Assembly (NCBI RefSeq): GCF_016518545.1
Contig: NZ_JACVTO010000005.1
Span: forward strand, 62,001-126,000
Direction: 5' to 3'
DNA length: 64,000 nucleotides
DNA from: Pseudomonas sp. S30
Lineage (GTDB): Bacteria; Pseudomonadota; Gammaproteobacteria; Pseudomonadales; Pseudomonadaceae
Under the pieces are notes generated by a model. It worked only from the letters and a program-made list of their open reading frames with translations. It was not told where the DNA came from and ran no database searches. Every line of letters starts with the position of its first letter. Position 1 is the first letter of the stretch. The translations under genes were made by a program, and so were the position numbers. Of this stretch, positions 50,091-63,597 are shown in pieces.

Positions 50091-50807
50091 GTGACCCTGA
50101 TCTACGGCCATCGCGGCGCCAAGGGCGAAGCGCCCGAGAACACCCTCACCAGCTTCCGTCAGTGCCTGTCGCACGGTGTGCACCGCTGCGAGCTGGACCT
50201 GCACCTGTCGGCCGACAACCAGCTGATGGTGATCCACGACCCCACCCTCAAGCGCACCACGGGCCGGCGCGGCAAGGTGGTCGAGCACAGTGCCGATGCC
50301 CTGACCAGCTATGACGCGCGCCAGGGCGGGCCGGGGCACGTGCAGCCCTGCCCTATCCCGCGCCTGGAAGAGCTGTTCGAACAGTGCGCGTTCGAGCACT
50401 GGCAGCTGGAGGTCAAGAGCGCATCACGCACCCGGGCCGCCACCACGGTGCTGGCGATTCGCGAACTGGCCCAGCAGTACGGGCTGCTGGACAAGGTGAC
50501 CATCACCTCGAGTTCACGGGAAGTGCTGGGTGCGGCCCAGGAGCTGGTGCCGGACGTGGCCCGGGGGCTGGTGGCCGAATATGCCTGGCTGGATCCACTG
50601 AAGGTGGCGCAGAACTACGGCTGCCAGATGCTCGCGCTGAACTGGACGCTGTGCACCCCGGAGCGGCTGATCAAGGCGCAGCGCCAGGGGTTGCACGTGT
50701 CGGTATGGACGGTCAACGAACCGGCGCTGATGCGCCGACTCGCCGACTTTGGCGTGGACAGCCTGATCACAGACTTTCCCGGTTTGGCCAAGACCACCCT
50801 CGGGTAG
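50091..50807 (+). CDS. Glycerophosphodiester phosphodiesterase
   Basis: This 238-residue cytoplasmic enzyme hydrolyses glycerophosphodiesters to glycerol-3-phosphate and an alcohol. The GDPD signature YGHRGAKGEAPENTL, with catalytic His and Arg, and the CELDLHLSADNQLMVIHD metal and acid-base segment are present. The start is GTG at 50,091, preceded by AAGGAACG. There is no signal peptide, so it is UgpQ-like rather than GlpQ-like. Confidence 0.92.
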   Translation: MTLIYGHRGAKGEAPENTLTSFRQCLSHGVHRCELDLHLSADNQLMVIHDPTLKRTTGRRGKVVEHSADALTSYDARQGGPGHVQPCPIPRLEELFEQCAFEHWQLEVKSASRTRAATTVLAIRELAQQYGLLDKVTITSSSREVLGAAQELVPDVARGLVAEYAWLDPLKVAQNYGCQMLALNWTLCTPERLIKAQRQGLHVSVWTVNEPALMRRLADFGVDSLITDFPGLAKTTLG

Positions 50808-50855
50808 GGCTGAAATCGGTCTCCCCGACCGGCTCAGGCCACCGGCCGGAGCCGC

Positions 50856-52250
50856 TCAAAAAAGCCGGTTCAGGCCATCGTACGCCGCTACCCGATAGGC
50901 TTCGGCCATGGTCGGGTAGTTGAACGTGGTGTTGACGAAGTACTTGAGATTGTTCAGCTCACCCGGCTGGCTCATGATCGCCTGGCCGATGTGGACGATC
51001 TCCGAGGCCTGGTAACCGAAGCAGTGCACGCCGAGGATCTCCAGGGTCTCGCGGTGGAACAGGATCTTCAGCATGCCCTGAGGCTCGCCGGCGATCTGCG
51101 CACGCGCCATGCTCTTGAAGAACGCCTTGCCCACTTCGTAGGGAACCTTGGCCTGGGTCAGCTCCTGCTCGTTCTTGCCGATCGAGCTGATCTCCGGAAT
51201 GGTGTAGATGCCGGTTGGCACGTCGTTGACGAAACGCCAGCTGCCATTGTCGACGATGCTGCCAGCGGCCGAACGGCCCTGGTCATGCGCGGCGCTGGCC
51301 AGGCTCGGCCAGCCGATCACGTCGCCGGCACCGTAGATATTGGCCACACCCGTGCGGTAGTTTTCGTCCACCTCGATCTGACCACGGCTGTTGACCTTGA
51401 TGCCGATGTTCTCCAGCCCCAGTTTGTCGGTGTTGCCGGTACGACCGTTGCACCACAGCAAGGCATCGGCCTTGATCTTCTTGCCGGATTTCAGGTGCAG
51501 GATCACACCGTTGTCCAGCCCCTCGACCCGCTCGTAGTCTTCGTTGTGGCGGACGGTGATGTTGTTGTTGCTGAAGTGATAGCTCAGGGCCTGGGAAATT
51601 TCCGAGTCCAGGAAGCTCAGCAACTGGCCGCGGTTGTCGACCAGTTCGACCAGCACGCCAAGGCCGCTGAAGATCGAGGCATATTCGCAACCGATGACGC
51701 CGGCGCCGTAGACGATCAGCTTGCGCGGAGTGTGGCTGAGGCTGAGGATGGTGTCGCTGTCGTAGACCCGCGGATGGTTGAAGTCGATGTCGGCCGGACG
51801 GTACGGCCGCGAGCCGGTGGCGATGATGATGTGCTTGGCGTTGAGCTTTTCGACCACGCCGTTGGGGCACACCACCTCGACGGTCTGCTCGTCGGCGAAG
51901 CTGCCGGTACCGACGAACACGTCGACGCGGTTGCGCGCGTAGTAGCCGGTACGCGATGCCACTTGCTTGGCGATGACCTTCTCGGCGCTCTTGAGCACGT
52001 CGGGGAACGAGAACCAGCGCGGCTCACCGATGGCGCGGAACATCGGGTTGGTGTTGAACTGCATGATCTGCCGCACCGAGTGACGCAGTGCCTTGGACGG
52101 AATGGTTCCCAGATGGGTGCAGTTGCCGCCGACCTGGCGCCGGCTGTCGACCATCGCCACCTTGCGCCCTGCCTTGGCGGCGTTCATCGCCGCGCCCTCA
52201 CCGGCCGGGCCTGAACCCAGCACCACCACGTCGTAGTTGTAGACAGCCAT
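50856..52250 (-). CDS. sthA: Soluble pyridine nucleotide transhydrogenase SthA
   Basis: This 464-residue FAD enzyme exchanges reducing equivalents between NADPH and NAD. It has the FAD motif [13 protein letters not shown], the second dinucleotide motif [15 protein letters not shown] and a C-terminal dimerisation domain. Instead of the redox cysteine pair of other family members it has [13 protein letters not shown], as expected for SthA. The ATG at 52,250 gives [20 protein letters not shown]. Confidence 0.96.
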   Translation of the reverse strand: MAVYNYDVVVLGSGPAGEGAAMNAAKAGRKVAMVDSRRQVGGNCTHLGTIPSKALRHSVRQIMQFNTNPMFRAIGEPRWFSFPDVLKSAEKVIAKQVASRTGYYARNRVDVFVGTGSFADEQTVEVVCPNGVVEKLNAKHIIIATGSRPYRPADIDFNHPRVYDSDTILSLSHTPRKLIVYGAGVIGCEYASIFSGLGVLVELVDNRGQLLSFLDSEISQALSYHFSNNNITVRHNEDYERVEGLDNGVILHLKSGKKIKADALLWCNGRTGNTDKLGLENIGIKVNSRGQIEVDENYRTGVANIYGAGDVIGWPSLASAAHDQGRSAAGSIVDNGSWRFVNDVPTGIYTIPEISSIGKNEQELTQAKVPYEVGKAFFKSMARAQIAGEPQGMLKILFHRETLEILGVHCFGYQASEIVHIGQAIMSQPGELNNLKYFVNTTFNYPTMAEAYRVAAYDGLNRLF

Positions 52251-52452
52251 GCGTACTCCTTCAGAACGGGCCCGCCGGCCAACTGGCCGCGGGGCTTGCC
52301 ATGTCGCCTGGGCGCCATGAAAAAATCGGGTGCAGTCTAATCGAGCCTGAACGCTGCGCACATTACCCCTTGGTCGCGTCGTAGGCCAATTCTGCTTGCA
52401 CTACATGGGCGCCACCTGTACCTGCTGCAGGGCCAGGCGGCACCCTACGAAA

Positions 52453-52476
52453 AACGGGAACCCGCAGGTTCCCGTT
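52453..52476 (-). terminator. gapB terminator
   Basis: AACGGGAACC (52,453-52,462) pairs perfectly with GGTTCCCGTT (52,467-52,476) across CGCA. On the minus strand TTTTCG follows. It ends the leftward gapB transcript. Confidence 0.85.
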
Positions 52477-52498
52477 CGTTCAGCACTTCACTCGCCGA

Positions 52499-53962
52499 TC
52501 AGCGCGGGAAAGCCGGCGGATTGACGCCAGCCATGTCTTCCATCACGCGGACCACCTGGCAGCTGTAGCCGAACTCGTTGTCGTACCAGACATACAGCAC
52601 GACGCGGTTGTCGTTGCAGATGGTGGCCTCGGCATCGACCACACCGGCATGACGCGAGCCGACGAAATCGGTGGACACCACTTCCTGCGAACTCACGTAG
52701 TCGATCTGCTTGTGCAGCTCCGAGTGCATGGCGGTCTGGCGCAGGTACTCGTTCAGCGCTTCGCGGCTGGTGGCCTTCTCCAGGTTCAGGTTGAGGATCG
52801 CCATCGAGACGTTCGGCGTCGGCACGCGAATGGCGTTGCCGGTCAACTTGCCCTTGAGCACCGGCAGCGCCTTGGCAGCAGCGGTGGCGGCGCCGGTTTC
52901 GGTGATGACCATGTTCAGCGGCGCGGCACGGCCGCGACGGCTGCCCTTGTGGAAGTTGTCGATCAGGTTCTGGTCGTTGGTGAACGAGTGAACGGTTTCG
53001 ACGTGGCCGTTGACGATGCCGTATTCATCGTTGATGGCCTTGAGCACCGGCACGATGGCGTTGGTGGTGCAGGAGGCCGCCGAGATGATCTTGTCGTCGG
53101 CGGTGATGTCGCCATGGTTGATGCCATGGACGATGTTCTTCAGCGCGCCCTTGCCCGGTGCGGTGAGGATCACGCGGGCGGCGCCCGGGCAGGCCAGGTG
53201 CTGGCCCAGACCGTCGGCGTCGCGCCATACACCGGTGTTGTCGACGATCAGTGCGTTGTCGATGCCGTACTGGGTGTAGTCGACTTCGCCAGGGTTCTTG
53301 GCGTAGATGACCTGGATCAGGTTGCCGTTGGCAGTGATGGTGTTGTTGGCTTCATCGATGGTGATGGTGCCGTCGAACGGGCCATGGACCGAATCGCGAC
53401 GCAGCAGGCTGGCACGCTTGACCAGGTCGTTCTCGGCGCCCTTGCGCACGACGATGGCGCGCAGGCGCAGGCCGTCTCCGCCGCCGGTCTTCTCGATCAG
53501 AATGCGCGCCAGCAGGCGGCCGATGCGGCCGAAGCCGTACAGCACCACATCGGTGCCCTTGCGGGCCGAAAGGTTCTGCTGGCCGACCACATCGGCCAGC
53601 TCCTCGCGCACGAACTGCTCGGCGCTGCGGCCGTTGCCCTGCTGCTTGAACTTGTTGGCCAGCTTGCCCAGGTCGACCGAAGCGGCGCCCAGTTTCAGCT
53701 CGCTCATGGCCTTGAGCAGGGGGAATGTCTCGTGCACGGACAGTTCGGTCTCGTCGGCCTGGCGATGCCGCGCGAAGCGGTGAGCCTTGAGGATCGAGAT
53801 CACCGAACGGTTGATCAGGCTGCGGCCATAGATCGAGCTCACCACGTTGTTATTGCGGTAGAGCTGACCGATAAGCGGGATCATCGCTTCAGCCAGGGCT
53901 TCACGATCGATCCACTCACCAAGACACTGGTCGGGCTTCTGAGTCACGGGAACCTTCCACAT
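52499..53962 (-). CDS. gapB: Glyceraldehyde-3-phosphate dehydrogenase (GapB-type)
   Basis: This 487-residue protein is longer than classic GAPDH. An N-terminal 130-residue extension (MWKVPVTQKPDQCLGEWIDR onwards) precedes the Rossmann fold (VVLYGFGRIGRLLARIL) and the catalytic Cys in SAASCTTNAIVPVL. The long form is typical of one Pseudomonas GAPDH isozyme, believed to work mainly in gluconeogenesis. It is divergent from mfd, and the two share a promoter region of about 165 bases. Confidence 0.93.
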   Translation of the reverse strand: MWKVPVTQKPDQCLGEWIDREALAEAMIPLIGQLYRNNNVVSSIYGRSLINRSVISILKAHRFARHRQADETELSVHETFPLLKAMSELKLGAASVDLGKLANKFKQQGNGRSAEQFVREELADVVGQQNLSARKGTDVVLYGFGRIGRLLARILIEKTGGGDGLRLRAIVVRKGAENDLVKRASLLRRDSVHGPFDGTITIDEANNTITANGNLIQVIYAKNPGEVDYTQYGIDNALIVDNTGVWRDADGLGQHLACPGAARVILTAPGKGALKNIVHGINHGDITADDKIISAASCTTNAIVPVLKAINDEYGIVNGHVETVHSFTNDQNLIDNFHKGSRRGRAAPLNMVITETGAATAAAKALPVLKGKLTGNAIRVPTPNVSMAILNLNLEKATSREALNEYLRQTAMHSELHKQIDYVSSQEVVSTDFVGSRHAGVVDAEATICNDNRVVLYVWYDNEFGYSCQVVRVMEDMAGVNPPAFPR

Positions 53963-54128
53963 GTAGGGACAGAAAAAAGGGGCTACATTATGCCGCCCCG
54001 TCGCGTAACCGGCAATGAGTGCCTGTCGGCGCCGCACACGGGCGCCTTGGAGGCCTTTGGAACCTGACAGCAGACGGCGGCGTCAGTACAATCAATCCCT
54101 TTGCCGTACGCTTGGAGTCGGATCTTAC

Positions 54129-57100
54129 GTGTCAGTTCTGCGCCTACCGCCACTGTCGGCCACGGCCGGCAAACACACCTGGGGCAACCTGCCCGGTGCC
54201 GCCCTCAGCCTGGCCATCGCCGAGGCCGCCAGCAGCGCTGGCCGCTTCACCCTGCTGCTGACCGCCGACAGCCAGGCGGCCGACCGCCTGGAACAGGAAC
54301 TGCGCTTCTTCGCGCCGCAGTTGCCGGTGCTGCCGTTCCCCGACTGGGAAACCCTGCCCTACGATCTGTTCTCGCCCCATCAGGACATCATCTCCCAGCG
54401 CATCGCCAGCCTCTATCGCCTTCCAGAACTGGACCACGGCATTCTCGTGGTGCCGATCAGCACCGCCCTGCACCGGCTGGCGCCGACTCGTTTCCTGCTG
54501 GGCAGCAGCCTGGTGCTGGACGTGGGGCAGAAAATCGATGTCGAGCAGATGCGCGCGCGGCTGGAAGCCAGCGGATACCGCTGCGTCGACACGGTCTACG
54601 AGCATGGCGAGTTCGCCGTGCGCGGCGCGCTGATCGACCTCTTCCCGATGGGCAGCAAGGTGCCCTACCGCATCGACCTGTTCGACGACGAGATCGAGAC
54701 GCTGCGCACCTTCGATCCGGACAGCCAGCGGTCGATCGACAAGGTCGAGTCGATCCGCCTGCTGCCGGCGCGGGAATTTCCCATGCACAAGGATGAAGTC
54801 ACCCGGTTCAAGGCGCGCTTTCGCGAACGCTTCGATGTGGACTTCCGCCGCAGCGCGATCTTCCAGGACCTGACCAGCGGGATCATCCCGGCCGGCATCG
54901 AGTACTACCTGCCGCTGTTCTTCGAGGACACCGCCACCCTCTTCGACTACCTGCCGGCCAACACCCAGGTGTTTTCCCTGCCCGGCGTGGAGCAGGCGGC
55001 GGACGTGTTCTGGAACGACGTGCGGGCGCGCTACGAGGAACGTCGGGGCGACCTGAGCCGGCCGCTGCTGCCCCCGGCCGAACTGTTCCTGCCGGTGGAA
55101 GACTGCTTCGCCCGGCTCAAGCAATGGCCACGCGTGGTGGTCAGCAGCGACGAGCTGGAGGCAGGCGTGGGACGCGAACGCTTCCCGGCGCGCGCCCTGC
55201 CCAACCTGGCGATCGAGGCCAAGGCCAGCCAGCCCCTGGCGGAACTGGCGAATTTCCTCGATCAGTTTCCCGGCCGCGTGCTGTTCACCGCCGAGTCGGC
55301 GGGGCGGCGCGAGGTGCTGCTGGAGTTGCTCGAACGCCTGAAGCTGCGCCCTCACATGGTCGAAAGCTGGATGGACTTCGTCACCAGCAGCCAACGCCTG
55401 GCGATCACCATCGCGCCCCTGGACGAAGGCTTGCTGCTGGACGATCCGGCCATCGCCCTGGTGGCCGAGAGCCCGCTGTTCGGCCAGCGCGTGATGCAGC
55501 GTCGGCGCCGCGACAAACGCGGCGAAGTGGCCAGCGACGCAGTGATCAAGAACCTCACCGAGCTGCGCGAGGGCGCCCCGGTGGTGCACATCGACCACGG
55601 TGTCGGCCGCTACCTGGGCCTGGCGACCCTGGAAATCGACGACCAGGCCGCCGAATTCCTCACCCTCGAATACGCCGAGGGCGCCAAGCTCTACGTGCCA
55701 GTGGCCAACCTGCACCTGATCGCCCGCTACACCGGCAGCGACGATGCGCTGGCGCCCCTGCACCGCCTGGGCTCCGAGGCCTGGCAGAAGGCCAAGCGCA
55801 AGGCCGCCGAGCAGGTGCGCGACGTCGCCGCCGAGCTGCTCGACATCTATGCCCGCCGAGCGGCGCGCAAGGGCTACGCCTTCGCCGATCCGGCCGTCGA
55901 CTATGCCACCTTCAGCGCAGGTTTTCCGTTCGAGGAGACCCCGGACCAGCAAGCGGCCATCGAGGCCGTGCGCCTGGACATGCTCGCTGCCAAACCCATG
56001 GACCGGCTGGTCTGTGGCGACGTCGGCTTCGGCAAGACCGAAGTGGCCATGCGCGCAGCCTTCATCGCCGTGCACAGCGGTCGTCAGGTGGCGGTGCTGG
56101 TGCCCACCACCCTGCTGGCCCAGCAGCACTACAACAGTTTCCGCGACCGCTTCGCCGACTGGCCGGTGAAGGTCGAGGTGATGAGTCGGTTCAAATCCGC
56201 CAAGGAGGTGGCGGCCGCCGCCGCCGACCTGGCCGAGGGCAAGATCGACATTCTCATCGGCACCCACAAGCTGCTTCAGGACGATGTGCGCTTCAAGGAC
56301 CTGGGCCTGGCGATCATCGACGAAGAGCACCGCTTCGGCGTGCGCCAGAAAGAGCAGCTCAAGGCCCTGCGCAGCGAGGTGGACATCCTCACCCTGACCG
56401 CCACGCCGATTCCGCGCACCCTGAATATGGCCGTGGCCGGCATGCGCGACCTGTCGATCATCGCCACGCCACCGGCGCGGCGGCTGTCGGTGCGCACCTT
56501 CGTCATGGAGCAGAACAAGAGCACGGTCAAGGAGGCGCTGCTGCGTGAGCTGCTGCGCGGGGGCCAGGTGTATTACCTGCACAACGACGTCAAGACCATC
56601 GAGAAATGCGCCGCCGACCTCGCCGAACTGGTGCCCGAGGCGCGCATCGGCATCGGCCATGGCCAGATGCGCGAACGCGAACTCGAACAGGTGATGAGCG
56701 ACTTCTACCACAAGCGCTTCAACGTGCTGATCGCCTCGACCATCATCGAAACCGGCATCGACGTGCCCAGCGCCAACACCATCGTCATCGAGCGGGCCGA
56801 CAAGTTCGGCCTGGCCCAGCTGCACCAGTTGCGCGGACGTGTGGGGCGCAGCCACCACCAGGCGTATGCCTATCTACTGACCCCACGGCGCCAGCAGATC
56901 AGCGCCGACGCCGAGAAACGCCTGGAAGCCATCGCCAACACCCAGGACCTCGGCGCCGGTTTCGTCCTGGCCACCAACGACCTGGAAATACGCGGCGCAG
57001 GCGAACTGCTCGGCGAGGGCCAGAGCGGGCAGATCCAGGCGGTCGGTTTCACCCTCTACATGGAAATGCTCGAGCGCGCCGTCAAGGCCATTCGCAAAGG

Positions 57101-57578
57101 CACCCAGCCCAACCTCGAGCAGCCCTTGGGCGGCGGCCCGGAGATCAACCTGCGCCTGCCCGCGCTGATCCCCGAAGACTACCTGCCGGATGTGCACGCG
57201 CGGCTCATCCTGTACAAACGCATCGCTTCCGCAGCCGACGAGGAAGGCTTGAAGGACTTGCAGGTGGAGATGATCGACCGCTTCGGGCTGCTGCCCGAGC
57301 CGACCAAGCACCTCATGCGCCTGACCTTGCTCAAGCTGCGGGCCGAGCAACTGGGCATCAAGAAAGTCGATGCCGGCCCCAACGGCGGCAAGCTGGAGTT
57401 CGAGGCCGAAACGCCGGTCGATCCGCTGACCCTGATCAAGCTGATCCAGAGCCAGCCCAAGCGCTACAAGTTCGAGGGCGCGACCCAGTTCCGCTTCCTG
57501 ATGCCCATGGAACGCCCGGAAGAACGCTTCAACACCCTCGAGGCGCTGTTCGAGCGCCTCGCTCTCCACTCCAAGTAA
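54129..57578 (+). CDS. mfd: Transcription-repair coupling factor Mfd
   Basis: This 1,149-residue protein removes stalled RNA polymerase and recruits UvrA. The N-terminal UvrB-like region, RNA-polymerase-interacting domain (about 475-545), ATPase motor with CGDVGFGKTEVAMRAAF and DEEHRFGVRQKEQ, the TRG motif region and the C-terminal D7 domain are all present. The GTG at 54,129 gives MSVLRLPPLSATAGKHTWGN and the expected length. Earlier in-frame starts add unrelated residues. Confidence 0.96.
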   Translation: MSVLRLPPLSATAGKHTWGNLPGAALSLAIAEAASSAGRFTLLLTADSQAADRLEQELRFFAPQLPVLPFPDWETLPYDLFSPHQDIISQRIASLYRLPELDHGILVVPISTALHRLAPTRFLLGSSLVLDVGQKIDVEQMRARLEASGYRCVDTVYEHGEFAVRGALIDLFPMGSKVPYRIDLFDDEIETLRTFDPDSQRSIDKVESIRLLPAREFPMHKDEVTRFKARFRERFDVDFRRSAIFQDLTSGIIPAGIEYYLPLFFEDTATLFDYLPANTQVFSLPGVEQAADVFWNDVRARYEERRGDLSRPLLPPAELFLPVEDCFARLKQWPRVVVSSDELEAGVGRERFPARALPNLAIEAKASQPLAELANFLDQFPGRVLFTAESAGRREVLLELLERLKLRPHMVESWMDFVTSSQRLAITIAPLDEGLLLDDPAIALVAESPLFGQRVMQRRRRDKRGEVASDAVIKNLTELREGAPVVHIDHGVGRYLGLATLEIDDQAAEFLTLEYAEGAKLYVPVANLHLIARYTGSDDALAPLHRLGSEAWQKAKRKAAEQVRDVAAELLDIYARRAARKGYAFADPAVDYATFSAGFPFEETPDQQAAIEAVRLDMLAAKPMDRLVCGDVGFGKTEVAMRAAFIAVHSGRQVAVLVPTTLLAQQHYNSFRDRFADWPVKVEVMSRFKSAKEVAAAAADLAEGKIDILIGTHKLLQDDVRFKDLGLAIIDEEHRFGVRQKEQLKALRSEVDILTLTATPIPRTLNMAVAGMRDLSIIATPPARRLSVRTFVMEQNKSTVKEALLRELLRGGQVYYLHNDVKTIEKCAADLAELVPEARIGIGHGQMRERELEQVMSDFYHKRFNVLIASTIIETGIDVPSANTIVIERADKFGLAQLHQLRGRVGRSHHQAYAYLLTPRRQQISADAEKRLEAIANTQDLGAGFVLATNDLEIRGAGELLGEGQSGQIQAVGFTLYMEMLERAVKAIRKGTQPNLEQPLGGGPEINLRLPALIPEDYLPDVHARLILYKRIASAADEEGLKDLQVEMIDRFGLLPEPTKHLMRLTLLKLRAEQLGIKKVDAGPNGGKLEFEAETPVDPLTLIKLIQSQPKRYKFEGATQFRFLMPMERPEERFNTLEALFERLALHSK

Positions 57579-57587
57579 GGAAGTTCA

Positions 57588-58163
57588 ATGCGTGCCATTG
57601 GTTGCCTGACCCTGCTGCTGACGCTGCTCGCGCCGGTGGCGGCTTTCGCCGAAGGGCCCTATCAGGTGGAGATGCTGGTACTGCGCCAGAACGCGGTGCC
57701 GGCGGTGACCAGTCCGTTCGCACCGGAGAACTGGAGCGCGGGTGCCCCACGTCTGAGCCAGGAGGCCGAACGGCCGTTGGCGCTGAACGACGAAGCGACG
57801 CGCCTGCAGGCCACGGCCGACTATACCGTCCTGCTGCACAAGGCCTGGCAGCAGCAGGTCGGCAGCGAGCCCAGCCGTATCGCCCTGGGCGCCGGCCAGG
57901 AGCAGTTCGGGCACTTTCCCATCGAGGGCAATCTGAGCCTGGCCGAGGGCCGGTTCACGCGCATCGATGCCACGTTCTGGGTCAACGAGCTGGACGGCAA
58001 CGGCAATGTGCTGCGCAGCGAACAGTTCAAGCAAAGCAACAGCAACGTGAAGAATGGTCAGCTCACATTCCTCGATGGCGGCCATCTGGCCGTGCTGATC
58101 AAGGTCGCGCCCGTCGGCATGCGCCAACCGCCAAGCCAGGATCCGGAACTGATGGAGCAGTGA
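57588..58163 (+). CDS. CsiV-like peptidoglycan-binding protein
   Basis: This 191-residue protein has a signal peptide ending near AFAEG and the CsiV family start YQVEMLVLRQN. It contains the HKAWQQ and FTRIDATFWVN segments typical of that family and ends NVKNGQLTFLDGGHLAVLIK. CsiV-like proteins are periplasmic and may modulate peptidoglycan synthases. It begins nine bases after mfd and is followed by the SWIM-SNF2 gene four bases later. Confidence 0.85.
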   Translation: MRAIGCLTLLLTLLAPVAAFAEGPYQVEMLVLRQNAVPAVTSPFAPENWSAGAPRLSQEAERPLALNDEATRLQATADYTVLLHKAWQQQVGSEPSRIALGAGQEQFGHFPIEGNLSLAEGRFTRIDATFWVNELDGNGNVLRSEQFKQSNSNVKNGQLTFLDGGHLAVLIKVAPVGMRQPPSQDPELMEQ

Positions 58164-58167
58164 GGCC

Positions 58168-61467
<3,300 letters not shown>

Positions 61468-61475
61468 ACGCGTCG

Positions 61476-62486
61476 TCAGTCCACCAGTTGCGCGTCCTTG
61501 AGCGCCCCCAATGCCTCGAGCCAGCGCGGCTGCTGCTTGTAGTCGGTGCACGCCAGGCCTGTGCCGCGCATCGCGGCGATACGCGGTGACGGGCGCACCC
61601 GCAAGCGCTGCGCGGCGCTCAAGGCCAGCTCGGCCGCCGCACGATCGTTGCACACCAGGCCCATGTCGCATCCGGCGCTGAGCGCTGCCTCGATGCGGTT
61701 GGCGGCATCACCTGCCACATGCGCCCCGGCCATCGACAGGTCATCGCTGAAGATCACCCCGTCGAAGCCCAGCTCACCGCGCAGGATGTCCTGCAGCCAA
61801 CGCCGGGAGAATCCGGCAGGTTGCTCGTCGATCTGCGGATAGATGACGTGTGCGGGCATGACGGCTGCCAGTTGCCCACTCAGACGCGCGAAGGGCACCA
61901 GGTCCGCCTGACGCAGTTGCTCCAGGCTGCGCTCGTCAGTGGGGATGGCCACATGCGAGTCGGCTTCGGCCCAGCCGTGACCCGGAAAGTGCTTGCCGCA
62001 CGCCGCCATGCCGGCAGCGTTCATCCCGCGGATGAAGGCGCCGGCCAATTGCGTGGCGATGTGCGGATCGCCCTCGAAGGCGCGACTGCCGACCACCGCG
62101 CTGCGCTGGTGATCCAGGTCCAGCACTGGCGCGAAGCTCAGGTCCAGGCCGACGCTCAGCACTTCGGTCGCCATCAGCCAGCCACATTGCTCGGCCAGGT
62201 AGGCGGCGTTGGCGTTGTCAGCCAGCGCGCGCATCGCCGGCAGGCGCACGAAGCCCTGGCGCAGACGCTGGACGCGACCTCCCTCCTGGTCCACTGCCAG
62301 GATCAGGTCGGCACGCACGGCGCGGATCGAAGCGCACAACTCGCGTACCTGGCGAGGGCTGTCGATGTTACGAGCGAAGATGATCAGGCCCGCCACTTCG
62401 GGCTGGCGCAGGAGATGGCGATCTTCGGCAGTCAGCCAGTGGCCGGCGATGTCGACCATCAGGGAGCCTTGCAGGCTGGCAGTCAT
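61476..62486 (-). CDS. nagZ: Beta-N-acetylhexosaminidase NagZ
   Basis: This 336-residue cytoplasmic glycosidase removes N-acetylglucosamine from anhydro-muropeptides in cell-wall recycling. The GH3 signature ACGKHFPGHGWAEADSH, with the catalytic His-Asp dyad, and VIFSDDLSMAGA (nucleophile Asp) are present. It starts at 62,486. NagZ affects AmpC beta-lactamase induction in Pseudomonas. It is convergent with the SNF2 gene and close to psrA. Confidence 0.95.
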   Translation of the reverse strand: MTASLQGSLMVDIAGHWLTAEDRHLLRQPEVAGLIIFARNIDSPRQVRELCASIRAVRADLILAVDQEGGRVQRLRQGFVRLPAMRALADNANAAYLAEQCGWLMATEVLSVGLDLSFAPVLDLDHQRSAVVGSRAFEGDPHIATQLAGAFIRGMNAAGMAACGKHFPGHGWAEADSHVAIPTDERSLEQLRQADLVPFARLSGQLAAVMPAHVIYPQIDEQPAGFSRRWLQDILRGELGFDGVIFSDDLSMAGAHVAGDAANRIEAALSAGCDMGLVCNDRAAAELALSAAQRLRVRPSPRIAAMRGTGLACTDYKQQPRWLEALGALKDAQLVD

Positions 62487-62642
62487 GGAGAGTCCTTGTA
62501 CGAAGCGCCAGGGTGGCGACACACGTGCACGCCGACATCGACTGTGACGCCGGCAGCGAGCGGATGGGAGGAATTGGGCGTAAGAGTGGAGACAGCAGGC
62601 ATGGTCGCTAGCTTAGCGCAAGCGCCCCGCTGCGCCCAGCCT

Positions 62643-63356
62643 TCAGGCCTTGCTCGGGACGGCGCCGGCGGTACTTTTGCTGCGTGGCCGCAACTGCGCG
62701 CTGGCCATGGCCGGGTCGGTCACGCCGCTCTCGGCGCGCATGCCCGCTGCCAGGAACGGCACCATCAGCCGCATGACCTGCTCGATCGAGGTGTTGATGC
62801 CGAAATCGGTTTCGGCGATGGCCCGCAGGGCCTTGATACCGGACATGCTGAACGCGGCCGCACCCAGCATGAAATGCACGCGCCAGAACAGCTCGATGGG
62901 CGGAATGCGTGGGGCGGCGTCGTTGACCAGCAGCATGTAGCGGCGAAACACCTTGCCGTACATGTCTTCGAGGTAACGCCGCAGGTGACCCTGGCTCTGG
63001 CTGAATGCCAGCCCGAGCAGACGCATGAAGATCGACAGGTCGTTGTTGCTGCGAGGTTGCACCGCGAGCGCTTGCTCGACGAGCATTTCCAGCAGTTCCT
63101 CGAGGCTTGGCCTGGCCTCCGGCTGGGCCTGGCGCCGCTCCAGCTCGCGCTCCAGACTGGCGCAGAACGGACCCAGGAAGCGTGAGAACACCGCCTGGAT
63201 GAGGGCCTTCTTGGACCCGAAATGATAGTTCACCGCCGCCAGATTCACGCCGGCCTTGCTGGTGATCAGGCGCAGCGAAGTCTCCGCGAAACCTCGTTCG
63301 GCGAACAGCTGCTCGGCAGCATCGAGAATGCGTTCAACGGTTTCCGATTGTGCCAT
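62643..63356 (-). CDS. psrA: TetR-family regulator PsrA
   Basis: This 237-residue regulator has an N-terminal helix-turn-helix (LITSKAGVNLAAVNYHFGSK). PsrA activates rpoS and represses fatty-acid degradation genes, responding to long-chain fatty acids. The ATG at 63,356 is the family start (MAQSETVERILDAAEQLFAE). The frame extends upstream but without coding character. A PsrA box lies at 63,385-63,398, in front of its own gene. Confidence 0.93.
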   Translation of the reverse strand: MAQSETVERILDAAEQLFAERGFAETSLRLITSKAGVNLAAVNYHFGSKKALIQAVFSRFLGPFCASLERELERRQAQPEARPSLEELLEMLVEQALAVQPRSNNDLSIFMRLLGLAFSQSQGHLRRYLEDMYGKVFRRYMLLVNDAAPRIPPIELFWRVHFMLGAAAFSMSGIKALRAIAETDFGINTSIEQVMRLMVPFLAAGMRAESGVTDPAMASAQLRPRSKSTAGAVPSKA

Positions 63357-63384
63357 GAGTGATCCGCCAGACGAACAGTTGTTT

Positions 63385-63398
63385 GAAACATACGTTTC
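63385..63398. promoter_or_regulatory. PsrA-binding box
   Basis: GAAAC-ATAC-GTTTC is a perfect inverted repeat matching the PsrA consensus GAAAC-N4-GTTTC. It lies 29 bases upstream of the psrA start, consistent with autorepression. Confidence 0.88.
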
Positions 63399-63551
63399 AG
63401 AGGCTCCACTGTCAAGGTAGGGTGACCCATCGGTCGCGTAATATTCGCCCGAATCCTGGGCCCAGGACGGCTCGGCTGGCAAGGCCTGCAGCGCGCCTGA
63501 TCGGGCTGAGCGATTTTTTGTTGGAACTTGACCCTTGCAGCCGCCCCAGCA

Positions 63552-63586
63552 CTGTATATAATCCCAGTCACTGTATAAAAAGACAG
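63552..63586 (+). promoter_or_regulatory. Two LexA (SOS) boxes before lexA
   Basis: CTGTATATAATCCCAG (63,552-63,567) and CTGTATAAAAAGACAG (63,571-63,586) both fit CTG-N10-CAG with A/T-rich centres. They lie within 50 bases of the lexA start, giving the usual tandem autorepression. Confidence 0.93.
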
Positions 63587-63597
63587 AGCCACTCGCC

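Noticed and set aside
54144..56858. A 904-codon open frame antisense to mfd
   Set aside because: High GC keeps antisense frames open. Mfd itself has full domain matches and the antisense product has no recognisable motif.
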